The notes under the pieces: model-generated | The model's database searches: none | Seen by the model: the letters and a program-made list of their open reading frames with translations, nothing else | What the model was told of the DNA's origin: nothing | Made by a program: the position numbers and the translations under genes | Origin: Oscillospiraceae bacterium | Lineage (GTDB): Bacteria; Bacillota; Clostridia; Oscillospirales; Ruminococcaceae | Direction of reading: 5' to 3' | Assembly (NCBI GenBank): GCA_017438745.1 | Contig: JAFRUS010000031.1 | Coordinates: 1 to 49,803, forward strand | Length of the DNA: 49,803 bases | Shown here: positions 24,361 to 31,986 of the stretch, piece by piece | Layout of the letters: every line of letters begins with the position of its first letter | Numbering within the stretch: position 1 is the first letter of the stretch

Positions 24361-25719
24361 GTGTTTAAACGAAAAGCATGGAACAAGCTAAATGAATGGA
24401 AAAATTCTGCTGACAAAAAAGCCCTCTGCATTATCGGTGCAAGGCAGATTGGCAAGACAACTCTTGTAAGACAGTTTGGCAAAGAAAACTATGAAAATTT
24501 TGTAGAGCTCAATTTTATATCTGATAAAAATGCTGCCAGAATATTCGAAGGTGATCTTTCAGCAGATACGATAATCACTAACCTTACTGCGTATGTCCGT
24601 AAGCCAATGACTCCTAGCAAAACTCTTGTATTGTTTGATGAAATCCAGGAATGCCCTGAAGCGAGAACTGCAATAAAATTCCTTGTTGAAGACGGAAGAT
24701 TTGACTATATCGAAACCGGTTCAATGCTTGGGGTACGTTACAATCTGGTAAGATCATACCCGGTAGGATTTGAAGAAATATACTACATGTACCCGATGGA
24801 TCTCGAAGAGTTCATCATGGCAAACGGTGTTCAGGATAAAACGATCAGTTATCTCAAGGAATGCTATGATAACATGACAGCAGTATCAGATGCTGTGCAT
24901 AATACAATGCTGAATCTGTTTTATACATATATAGTTGTAGGCGGTATGCCGGATATCGTAAACACATATGTAACCACTCATGATATAAACATCGTCATTG
25001 AAAAGCAGAAAGAGATTCTTGAACAGTATCGTCAGGATATCTCCAAATACTCATCAGGCAGTGACAAGATAAAAATCAAAGCGGTATTTGACAGTGTACC
25101 GTCTCAACTTAATGATAAAAACAGACGTTTCCTTCTCTCTAAAATTGAAAAAAGCGCACGTACATTTCGATATGAAAACTGCTTTGAATGGCTTTCAGAT
25201 GCCGGAGTTGCTCTTCCATGCTATAACGTTACCGAACCGCAGCTTCCGCTGGAACTGAACAGCAAACACAATCTTTTCAAGCTTTTCATGGGGGATACCG
25301 GACTTCTCTGTGCCGCCTGTATGGAAAATATTCAGTTTGATCTTCTTAAAGGTGACCTCGATATCAACCTTGGCAGTATTCTCGAAAATGTCATGGCACA
25401 GGAACTGAAAGCAAATGGTTTCGGTCTCTATTATTTCGATTCAAAAAGATACGGTGAACTTGATTTCATCACTCAGAATGGAATGAAGGTCGATCTTATT
25501 GAAATAAAATCTGGAAACGATTATAAAAAGCATAATGCCCTTGACAGAGTAAGAACTGTAACGGAATGGAATTTCGGAAAAACTACAGTTTTCTGCAAAG
25601 GAAATGTAGAAATAGACGATGTTGATTATCTTCCATGGTATATGATCATGTTCTATACACAACAGAAACCTGAACATGAGCTGATACATGAAGTTGATCT
25701 GAGTGCTTTGGATATATGA
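24361..25719 (+). CDS. AAA_14/DUF4143-type ATPase
   Basis: 452 aa from a GTG start preceded by TGAGGTGATACT. An AAA_14 ATPase domain (about 18-180) contains Walker A GARQIGKTT (26-34) and Walker B LVLFDEIQ (89-96), then the ETGSMLGV sensor-like block. The C-terminal DUF4143 region (about 220-400) ends with the nuclease-like stretch YFDSKRYGELDFI followed by VDLIEIKSG, a D...ExK pattern of the restriction-endonuclease fold. This family is widespread in gut anaerobes; its cellular job is not established. It is transcribed away from the HTH-repeat gene across the iteron array. Confidence 0.85.
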   Translation: MFKRKAWNKLNEWKNSADKKALCIIGARQIGKTTLVRQFGKENYENFVELNFISDKNAARIFEGDLSADTIITNLTAYVRKPMTPSKTLVLFDEIQECPEARTAIKFLVEDGRFDYIETGSMLGVRYNLVRSYPVGFEEIYYMYPMDLEEFIMANGVQDKTISYLKECYDNMTAVSDAVHNTMLNLFYTYIVVGGMPDIVNTYVTTHDINIVIEKQKEILEQYRQDISKYSSGSDKIKIKAVFDSVPSQLNDKNRRFLLSKIEKSARTFRYENCFEWLSDAGVALPCYNVTEPQLPLELNSKHNLFKLFMGDTGLLCAACMENIQFDLLKGDLDINLGSILENVMAQELKANGFGLYYFDSKRYGELDFITQNGMKVDLIEIKSGNDYKKHNALDRVRTVTEWNFGKTTVFCKGNVEIDDVDYLPWYMIMFYTQQKPEHELIHEVDLSALDI

Positions 25720-25780
25720 AAATGTGGCAGCTCGTTTGAGCTGCATTCTATAATTTTCACCTCAGTTCTGAGGTGAAAAT
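25719..25780 (-). repeat. Hairpin repeat, copy A (inverted relative to copy C)
   Basis: Contains GCAGCTC-GTT-TGAGCTGC (25727-25744) and ATTTTCACCTCAG with its complement (25753-25780). It is the reverse complement, with few differences, of 27671-27733. It starts at the ATPase stop codon and may act as its terminator. Confidence 0.8.
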
Positions 25781-25805
25781 AACCATTATACAAGGAGTGA
25801 AAACT

Positions 25806-26246
25806 ATGAATTATAATTTCTACGGCTGGGAATCTGCTACAGTTCCGCCGGTAAATGATGAATTTAAAGATATAAAACATCCGCGTAAGCTTTATGATAT
25901 TCTTTCAGAGATCTGGTGCGAGTACACATGTGCGCCGCGTCTTCGTAAGCTATGGAGCGAAGATAATAAAACACTTGGCCAGTGTGCGGTAACAGCTTTT
26001 CTTGCACAGGATATTTTCGGAGGAAAGGTTTATGGTATTCTCCGCAGTGGCGGAAATTATCACTGCTACAACGTTGTCGGAGATGCAGTATTTGATCTGA
26101 CAAGTGAGCAGTTCGGAGATGAAAAACTGGATTACAGCAATAATCCGGAGCAGTCCCGTGAAGTGCATTTTTCAAAAACTGAGAAGTTTGAACGTTACAA
26201 ATATCTAAAGAATGCTCTTATAGAGTATCTGCAGAAGAATAATTGA
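25806..26246 (+). CDS. YunG-like protein, possible papain-fold enzyme
   Basis: 146 aa from the ATG at 25806, preceded by AAGGAGTG. It resembles the YunG family: LGQCAVTAFLAQDIFGGKV, then NYHCYNVVGDAVFDLTSEQFG. The arrangement Q59-C60, H86 and D97 fits a papain/transglutaminase-like catalytic set, but activity in this family is unproven. It is flanked by hairpin repeats A and B, may be read through from the ATPase gene, and has no clear promoter of its own. Confidence 0.6.
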   Translation: MNYNFYGWESATVPPVNDEFKDIKHPRKLYDILSEIWCEYTCAPRLRKLWSEDNKTLGQCAVTAFLAQDIFGGKVYGILRSGGNYHCYNVVGDAVFDLTSEQFGDEKLDYSNNPEQSREVHFSKTEKFERYKYLKNALIEYLQKNN

Positions 26247-26258
26247 TCATAAAACAAT

Positions 26259-26294
26259 GATCCCTCTGACTTCACTACGAAATCAAGAGGGATC
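26259..26294. terminator. Bidirectional terminator after the YunG-like gene
   Basis: GATCCCTCT/AGAGGGATC stem, then ACTTTTATT. The sequence, including ACTTCAC in the loop, is closely related to the hairpin at 27622-27653. Confidence 0.8.
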
Positions 26295-26300
26295 ACTTTT

Positions 26301-26334
26301 ATTAACTGCAGCTCGAATGAGCTGCCACCATTTT
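26301..26334 (+). repeat. Hairpin repeat, copy B (partial)
   Basis: GCAGCTCGAATGAGCTGC followed by CACCATTTT, the same as the right half of copy C at 27671-27733 and in the same orientation. Confidence 0.8.
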
Positions 26335-26351
26335 GGGCGAAACTGAAGGAT

Positions 26352-27479
26352 TTATGATCGACTAAATTTCGATAACAATATATCTGAAAGCAGATAAACA
26401 GCTGCCAGAAGAAGTATACCGAGAGTCAGGTATAGTATCATATCTTCAGTAAGGTCTTTATTGACTATCTTTACACAGATATTATCTATGGTAATTGACT
26501 GAAGATAATTTCTGCTATCTTCATTTAATTCACTAACACTAGTTTTTAATACCGGTAAACAAAGCACTTCATAATGAAAACTCAGATCATCAGGTTTGAT
26601 GGTTTTCACCGTTAGCAAAGACGAATTTTGGGCTTTCAGATCATTCAGATATGAATGGCTTCCGACCACGCTTATATATTTTTCACTGTCTGCAAGTTTT
26701 ATCCACATATTTTTGTCTGATATAAATGCAGTATTGACAGGATCACTTGTGTCAACATTCAGTATGAGATATTCCGATTCATCATATATTTTCCCTGGTT
26801 CATACTGAACAGCTTTTCCTGCTTTAGCAGCTTCAGTCACATATGCAGAAAGGAAGAACAGGCAGATAAAAGCGAGTATGACGCAACCACAGCGAATATA
26901 TTCTGAAATCTGGGATCTGCCGTGTGTATAAGCATTAAACAGATATTTTTTCAGAAGCTGGTCTGTTTTATTATCTTCATCAAAAGGGATCGGTTCGGGC
27001 TTATCAGTGAGCTGATAAAGTTCGGTTTTAAAATACGGATAATCAGGCAGTTTGGAAAGAGCTTTTTCTACAGTACAGTTTCTCGAATATACAAAGTATA
27101 CATATATCGCCGGAAGTATAAGTTCAAAAGGTATGTCGCTTATAATGCTGCGTGAAGTACTGTATCCCTCCGCATTACAAATAATAAACATCAATATTGC
27201 GAAGCTGTCCACGAATAATGATATATGAAATTTTTTCTGGATGTTTGAAAACAGACACAGCAGATTTTTGGCAAGAAGTAAAACTCCTGTAAATATAATA
27301 ATGATGCCCTTGATCTGATTTGTCGACATAAGTGACATCAGCATTGCATACATCAGAAACAGTTCAAACAGAACTAGTATACCATTGTTAAATTTTATTC
27401 TTTTTCTTATAGAATTATAAAACTGATAGTTATCCAAAGATGCTTTGTTATTAAAATTTGGTTCGTTATTAATTTTCAT
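26352..27479 (-). CDS. Multi-pass membrane protein of unknown function
   Basis: 375 aa from the ATG at 27479, with GGAG upstream; a TTG four codons earlier is less likely. About six membrane segments are predicted: 33-51, 57-77, 86-103, 117-132, 197-214 and 352-368. A cytoplasmic stretch (about 133-196) and an extracellular domain of about 135 residues (215-350) separate the last three. I do not recognise the family. Its promoter shares 14 bases with that of the ATPase gene. Convergent with the YunG-like gene, across terminator 26259-26294. Confidence 0.65.
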   Translation of the reverse strand: MKINNEPNFNNKASLDNYQFYNSIRKRIKFNNGILVLFELFLMYAMLMSLMSTNQIKGIIIIFTGVLLLAKNLLCLFSNIQKKFHISLFVDSFAILMFIICNAEGYSTSRSIISDIPFELILPAIYVYFVYSRNCTVEKALSKLPDYPYFKTELYQLTDKPEPIPFDEDNKTDQLLKKYLFNAYTHGRSQISEYIRCGCVILAFICLFFLSAYVTEAAKAGKAVQYEPGKIYDESEYLILNVDTSDPVNTAFISDKNMWIKLADSEKYISVVGSHSYLNDLKAQNSSLLTVKTIKPDDLSFHYEVLCLPVLKTSVSELNEDSRNYLQSITIDNICVKIVNKDLTEDMILYLTLGILLLAAVYLLSDILLSKFSRS

Positions 27480-27546
27480 AGAACACTCCAATGCTTTTTG
27501 TATTATTTCTCAATGAAATCCCGATTATATTGTGCCAGATAATTGT

Positions 27547-27575
27547 ATTGTAACATTATTTCTGATTAATTTCAA
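27547..27575 (-). promoter_or_regulatory. Promoter of the membrane protein gene
   Basis: On the minus strand TTGAAA (27570-27575), 17 bp, TACAAT (27547-27552). AATAATGTTACAAT is identical to the ATPase promoter at 24279-24292. Confidence 0.7.
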
Positions 27576-27621
27576 TATTGCAGTCGCGAAATTTTGCACA
27601 TTTTTCTGAACAATAAAAGAA

Positions 27622-27653
27622 ATCCCCCTGACTTCACAAGAAATCAGGGGGAT
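27622..27653. terminator. Strong hairpin terminator
   Basis: ATCCCCCTGA/TCAGGGGGAT with a 12-nt loop containing ACTTCAC, then CACTTTG. Related to the hairpin at 26259-26294. Confidence 0.75.
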
Positions 27654-27670
27654 CACTTTGCTATAAGGCC

Positions 27671-27733
27671 ATTTTCTCCTCAGAACTGAGGTGAAAATTA
27701 TCAACTGCAGCTCGAATGAGCTGCCACCATTTT
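27671..27733 (+). repeat. Hairpin repeat, copy C
   Basis: ATTTTCTCCTCAG with near complement CTGAGGTGAAAAT, then GCAGCTCGAATGAGCTGC and CACCATTTT. Inverted counterpart of copy A, so the 2 kb between carries a matching end in opposite orientation on each side. Confidence 0.8.
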
Positions 27734-27863
27734 ATGCGTGATGGCATTCTGTATCTGAATGATTCTGTTCTTCAGATGAAACAGAATCATTACTGTTTTT
27801 TAGTTTCTCAGAATAAGGATTCTGGCGTGGATTTAATTCTTCAATATTGTACTCTTCTCGCAT
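27732..27863 (-). pseudogene. Remnant of a BrnA/CopG-type antitoxin-like gene
   Basis: 43 codons from the ATG at 27863. The start REEYNIEELNPRQNPYSEKLK resembles the N-terminus of small BrnA-like antitoxins of Firmicutes (ELNPRKNPY, then KLKKQ). The DNA-binding ribbon-helix-helix that should follow is missing; instead the sequence is Ser/Glu/His-rich and stops at repeat C. No toxin gene is adjacent. It is immediately downstream of the GH9 gene on the same strand. The call is from memory of the family and needs a search. Confidence 0.4.
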
Positions 27864-27874
27864 ATTGTTCACCA

Positions 27875-30208
27875 TCACTTACCTAAAACAAGCTCCTTAA
27901 GGAGAATAAGATCCTTGATATTGACCTTCTTGTCTGAGTTGAAGTCGAACATCATCTTTGCGTCATCGGAAAGTTCCTTTTTACCGGAAAGATGCTGAAC
28001 GAGGCGTAGTACCTGTGATGCGTTGTACACCTTTTTCGGCTGTGTGCCGTCAGGTTCTGTACCGCCGACGAGAACGCCGTCAGCATATACGCATACGTAA
28101 TCGCATTTTTCTGCAAGTTCAACACCGGCTACGATGTCATCATAATCAGGACCGATGTCCTTGATACCCTTGCGGCTCGGGTCGTTTGACGGATCCCATT
28201 TGTCGCCGTAGTACATGCCGATGATGAGCTGGTACTTCTTGTTTGAGTTCGCAATTGCGTAACCCGGCCAGGATATTTCTACGTAGTAGATGTTATCCTT
28301 GTATTTTACCGGTTTTGAAAGAACAGCTTCCTTGTCGTCAACTTCAGTCTGAACCTGATCGTATGTCTTCTGAAGTACGAATGATGAAGGGATATCCTTG
28401 TTGTTTTCAAACTCTGAAATGTCGAAGTAGTATCTTATAGAAATGTCATCGTGCGGTGTGAGTGAGTCAGTCTGAACGAAGAATGTGAGCTTTGTTGCGC
28501 CTGCACCGTCGCTTTCCTCCTGATCAGAGCAGTAGCCGGATACCCAGAAATTATCACCTGAGAAGAGTTGTGTGTCGTCTGTTTCCTCTTCCGGAGGAAA
28601 GTTTTCGTCCGGCTTCATTGTATCATCACCGTAGCGCAGATAAAGTGCGGCTGCCGCACCCGGAATTGCTGCGTTGTAGTCGATGGTAACTTCGTTGTAG
28701 ATCCAGTCCTTTGTGATATCGTTGTGCTTGTCGTCAGCGTCAGGTCCGCCGACAAGAGCACCGTAAAGAACGTGTTTGTGCTTTGCAGTATCTTCAGCCA
28801 TTGTAAGACCGGATGCAGCTCTGTGGTGAGGGAATTTTGCTGAATTTTCAGCATATCCTACTACATAGCAGCGATCCTGCGGGTTGTCGCCGATGATGTA
28901 TTCCATCTGACCGAGAGCCCAGTCAGAGAATGTGTAGTCCTTGTTCTTTTCGTTGTAAAGATCCTTGCCCTTGTTGTACTTGTCGTAGATAAGACCTGTG
29001 AGCTGTGCAGCAGTGTTGTAACGTGCAGAACCCCATGTGTTGAGCCAGAAATATCCGGCTGGTGTGATAGTGCCTGCATCGCCGTTCATGGCAGCGTTCA
29101 TTGACTTGGCCTGCATTTTCCAGAAGTCGATCTCTTCATACGGATTTCTTCCGGCAGCTTCGCGGTATTCTTCCTTTACTTCCGGATAGATCTCCTGGAT
29201 GCGTCCGAGAAGTGTGCCGACACCGTTCCACATATCGTTCCAGCAGAGGATGTATCCCGGAGGAGCGTAGTAGTCAACGTATCCGATGCTGTCTGCGATA
29301 TACTTGTGATCCTTTGTGATAAGATAGAGCCAGCATGCTGCGAAGCAGTAGTCGTCCTCCCACTTGTTTGAAGTGTAGTATGACTTAGGACCGTCTGCGC
29401 CGTCGCCGACTTTCTTTTCATTTTCAGTTGCAAAATCGAACAGAGCCTTTGCGTAGTCGAGACATTTATCAGCGTAGTCAGGATCAGTGTCCTTGAAGTT
29501 GTAGTAGTTTATTGCAAGAGCGGCAGCACTTTCTGAAACATCGTCAGTAGTAGGGATTTCGCTTGTAGCGAACCATGCCGGTCTTTCCATTGCGTCTATT
29601 TCAGGTGACTGCCAGTAAGCGTGGTCTATGTCACCGTCGCCGACCTGATAGCAGAATGCGATTACCTTTCCGTCTTCGTCACGGAATGTGCTTCTCATGA
29701 AGTAGTCGCAGAAATAACGGCAGATAGTTTCAACGTGATCCTGCTGACCTGTCTTTTCATATGCCTCACGGAATTCGTAGTATCCCCATGATACTGTTGA
29801 AGCTGCATATGCTTCAGGAAGACCGAACTTTACGTGGTCACCGGCATCGTGGAAACCGCCGGATACGTTTACTGTACCGTCGCCGTCAGGATCGAGAACA
29901 TCCTTGTATTTCTTGATGAATGAGTCGGAAAGATTTGTGTGTTCAGAGTCGAGCGGTACTGCAGAGTCGTAAACATGACAGTTGCCGCGCCATGAGAGAA
30001 GATTGTTTTCCTTTACATCTGCACCGCACATGTTTGCATCGTAGAAATAGAGAGTGTGCTGCAGAAGCTTTGCCCAGTTGTTCTGGGTCTCGTAGTAGTC
30101 AGCCTTGTTCGGTGTCGCCGCGGCAGAAACGAGTGTCACAGCTGATGAAGCAGCCATTGAAGCAGCAAGTACTGCAGACAAAGCCTTTCTGAATGTGTTC
30201 TTTTTCAT
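27875..30208 (-). CDS. GH9 endoglucanase with CBM3-like module and atypical dockerin
   Basis: 777 aa secreted cellulase. A signal peptide (1-30) precedes the GH9 domain (about 36-530) with D121 and D124 in GGFHDAGDHVKF, HHR at 461-463 and the general acid E506 in DWIYNEVTIDYNAA. A CBM3c-like module (about 545-710) contains LFSGDNFWVSGYCSD, YYVEISWPGY and YQLIIGMYYGDKWDPSND, as in processive GH9-CBM3c enzymes. The dockerin region (727-777) keeps only the second calcium loop, DFNSDKKVNIKD; the first half, KVYNASQVLRLVQHLSG, has a helix but no DxNxDG loop. The RBS is GGGAGG, 11 nt before the ATG. Confidence 0.92.
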   Translation of the reverse strand: MKKNTFRKALSAVLAASMAASSAVTLVSAAATPNKADYYETQNNWAKLLQHTLYFYDANMCGADVKENNLLSWRGNCHVYDSAVPLDSEHTNLSDSFIKKYKDVLDPDGDGTVNVSGGFHDAGDHVKFGLPEAYAASTVSWGYYEFREAYEKTGQQDHVETICRYFCDYFMRSTFRDEDGKVIAFCYQVGDGDIDHAYWQSPEIDAMERPAWFATSEIPTTDDVSESAAALAINYYNFKDTDPDYADKCLDYAKALFDFATENEKKVGDGADGPKSYYTSNKWEDDYCFAACWLYLITKDHKYIADSIGYVDYYAPPGYILCWNDMWNGVGTLLGRIQEIYPEVKEEYREAAGRNPYEEIDFWKMQAKSMNAAMNGDAGTITPAGYFWLNTWGSARYNTAAQLTGLIYDKYNKGKDLYNEKNKDYTFSDWALGQMEYIIGDNPQDRCYVVGYAENSAKFPHHRAASGLTMAEDTAKHKHVLYGALVGGPDADDKHNDITKDWIYNEVTIDYNAAIPGAAAALYLRYGDDTMKPDENFPPEEETDDTQLFSGDNFWVSGYCSDQEESDGAGATKLTFFVQTDSLTPHDDISIRYYFDISEFENNKDIPSSFVLQKTYDQVQTEVDDKEAVLSKPVKYKDNIYYVEISWPGYAIANSNKKYQLIIGMYYGDKWDPSNDPSRKGIKDIGPDYDDIVAGVELAEKCDYVCVYADGVLVGGTEPDGTQPKKVYNASQVLRLVQHLSGKKELSDDAKMMFDFNSDKKVNIKDLILLKELVLGK

Positions 30209-30266
30209 AAATTTATAAGCCTCCCGGAGTCAGAGTTCCTTTTGGAAAACACTGATTCATTGTTTT

Positions 30267-30293
30267 GGGAGCACGTCATTGCTCCCGTTTTTT
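30267..30293. promoter_or_regulatory. Hairpin in the GH9 leader
   Basis: GGGAGCA-CGTCAT-TGCTCCC. It lies about 12-38 nt after the predicted GH9 start site. On the plus strand it is followed by G and TTTTTT, so it would terminate transcription coming from the other direction; on the minus strand it would form a 5' stem on the GH9 mRNA. Confidence 0.65.
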
Positions 30294-30311
30294 CTGGTTT
30301 ATCTGAATGAA

Positions 30312-30340
30312 ATTATACCATATGGCGGCGCAAAAGTCTA
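30312..30340 (-). promoter_or_regulatory. Promoter of the GH9 gene
   Basis: On the minus strand TAGACT (30335-30340), 17 bp, TATAAT (30312-30317); leader of about 95 nt. Confidence 0.65.
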
Positions 30341-30390
30341 TACTATGAATAATGAAATTGTTCTGATACAGGAGACAGATTTGAAAAGCA

Positions 30391-30420
30391 TTGACGAGTA
30401 AGCTTAAAATGTTGTATAAT
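30391..30420 (+). promoter_or_regulatory. Promoter of trkA-trkH
   Basis: TTGACG (30391-30396), 18 bp, TATAAT (30415-30420). The leader to the trkA ATG is about 185 nt and contains the composite hairpin element. With the GH9 leader, this accounts for the gene-free 30209-30613. Confidence 0.75.
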
Positions 30421-30453
30421 AATATATTAGCTAATGAAACACTTAATAGATTA

Positions 30454-30537
30454 GCAATCCGGCTTTGCCGGATTGCCGGAAGGTGGGGGTTCGGGGCTTC
30501 GCCCCGGTCCCCGCGCTGATTTATGAATAAATCAGCG
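30454..30537 (+). repeat. Composite hairpin element, copy 2, in the trkA leader
   Basis: Three hairpins in a row: GCAATCCGGC-TTT-GCCGGATTGC (30454-30476), a G-rich stem built on CGGGGCTTCGCCCCG (within 30484-30512), and CGCTGATTTAT-GA-ATAAATCAGCG (30514-30537). Same order as copy 3 at 45564-45654. Confidence 0.85.
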
Positions 30538-30613
30538 TTTTCAACTCAGTCAGATGCATTTTTTCGTATCTGTCAGGGGAAATACTATCAGACAGGATGA
30601 TTTGAATAATATA

Positions 30614-31975
30614 ATGAAAGTTGTTATTATAGGGACCGGCAAGGTCGGCAGCAATATATCAAATGCACTGTCCAAGGAAGGACACGATGTTATCGCCATC
30701 GATACCAACGATGCGGTAATCAAGAGAATACAGGATACACAGGATATCATGTGCATAAACGGTAACGGTGCTGACATCAACGTGCTTCAGGAAGCCGATG
30801 CCGGAAGAGCGGATCTTTGTATTGCGACTACTCCGCACGACGAACTCAATCTTCTCTGCTGCCTTTTTGCGAAGAAGCTGGGTGCCGAACGTGCCATGTC
30901 CAGAGTGCGCAATCCGATGTACTTTGCTCAGATAGGAATTTTAAAGGAAGACATAGGGCTTTCAATGGTAATAAATCCGGAACTTATCACTGCCGATGAA
31001 ATAATGCGTATACTTATTTTCCCGGCGGCGGCAAAGCTTGAAGTCTTTTCAAGGGGACGAATAGAACTTGTCGAGCATAAGCTCAGTGACCGTTTTGAAC
31101 TTGACGGCATGACACTTGCTGATATTTATAAAAAACACAAGATAAAATACCTTATCTGTACAGTTGAACGTGATTCAAAGCTGTATATCCCGGGCGGCGA
31201 CTTTATACTTCACAGCGGCGACAAGGTGAATATTGCAGCATCGCACCGTAACATTGAAGGCTTTTTCAAGGCTATCGGCTCGACGCGTTCAAAGATAAAG
31301 ACCGTACTTATCGTAGGCGGAGGTAAAGTGTGCAGCTACCTTATCAAGCAGCTCCTCAATGCGCACATGCAGGTAAAGGTCATCGAGATAGATGAGAAAA
31401 AGTGTCAGAATCTTGCGATGGAATTTCCGCATGCTGATATCGTTCACGCAGACGGAACTGACCAGGAGGTACTGATCGAGCAGGGCCTCAGACACGCAGA
31501 TGCGTTTATATCCATGACGGGAATAGATGAGGAAAATATCATCATGTCGCTGTTTGCGGTCAGAAATTCCAATGCTAAGGTCATTACGAAGATTAACCGT
31601 GAAAGCTACCGCGAAATTGCAAGTCAGGTGGGACTTGAATGCCTTATCTCCCCGAAACTTCTTACAGAATCGGTGGTCCTCAGTTATGTTCGTTCCATGA
31701 AGAATACTTCCGGAAGCAACATCGAGGCGCTCTACCATCTGGTCGAGAACAAGGCGGAAGCTATCGAATTCAGGATAACAAAGGCTATAGATGGACTTAT
31801 CAACATTCCGCTTAAAAACCTTAATCTTAAGAAAAACATTCTTATCTGCGGTATAATCAGAGGAAGAACAGTCATTATCCCTAACGGTAATGATTTCATC
31901 ACCATCGATGACTCGGTAATTGTTATTTCCAAGGAACATCATTTTTCTGATATTACAGATATTCTTGCAGAGTAA
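30614..31975 (+). CDS. trkA: Trk potassium uptake system regulatory subunit TrkA
   Basis: 453 aa cytoplasmic NAD(H)/nucleotide-binding gating subunit. The ATG at 30614 is preferred because TrkA proteins start MKxVIIGxGKVG; the ORF opens 20 codons earlier but adds unconserved residues. Two RCK halves are visible, each with a Rossmann motif (GTGKVGSN near 7-14 and VGGGKVCSYL near 234-243) and each followed by a TrkA_C domain. Eleven bases separate it from trkH, the membrane channel it controls. The ribosome site (AGGA about 15 bases upstream) is weak. Confidence 0.93.
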   Translation: MKVVIIGTGKVGSNISNALSKEGHDVIAIDTNDAVIKRIQDTQDIMCINGNGADINVLQEADAGRADLCIATTPHDELNLLCCLFAKKLGAERAMSRVRNPMYFAQIGILKEDIGLSMVINPELITADEIMRILIFPAAAKLEVFSRGRIELVEHKLSDRFELDGMTLADIYKKHKIKYLICTVERDSKLYIPGGDFILHSGDKVNIAASHRNIEGFFKAIGSTRSKIKTVLIVGGGKVCSYLIKQLLNAHMQVKVIEIDEKKCQNLAMEFPHADIVHADGTDQEVLIEQGLRHADAFISMTGIDEENIIMSLFAVRNSNAKVITKINRESYREIASQVGLECLISPKLLTESVVLSYVRSMKNTSGSNIEALYHLVENKAEAIEFRITKAIDGLINIPLKNLNLKKNILICGIIRGRTVIIPNGNDFITIDDSVIVISKEHHFSDITDILAE

Positions 31976-31986
31976 GGAGTCAGTGA

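Noticed and set aside
25719..27733. Composite transposon bounded by inverted repeats
   Set aside because: The ends pair well, but there is no transposase or target duplication and the repeats look like gene-end hairpins; kept only as a finding.
28490..30192. Several Arg/Cys/His-rich plus-strand frames within the GH9 gene
   Set aside because: Codon composition is that of the antisense strand; no start signals and full overlap with a certain gene.
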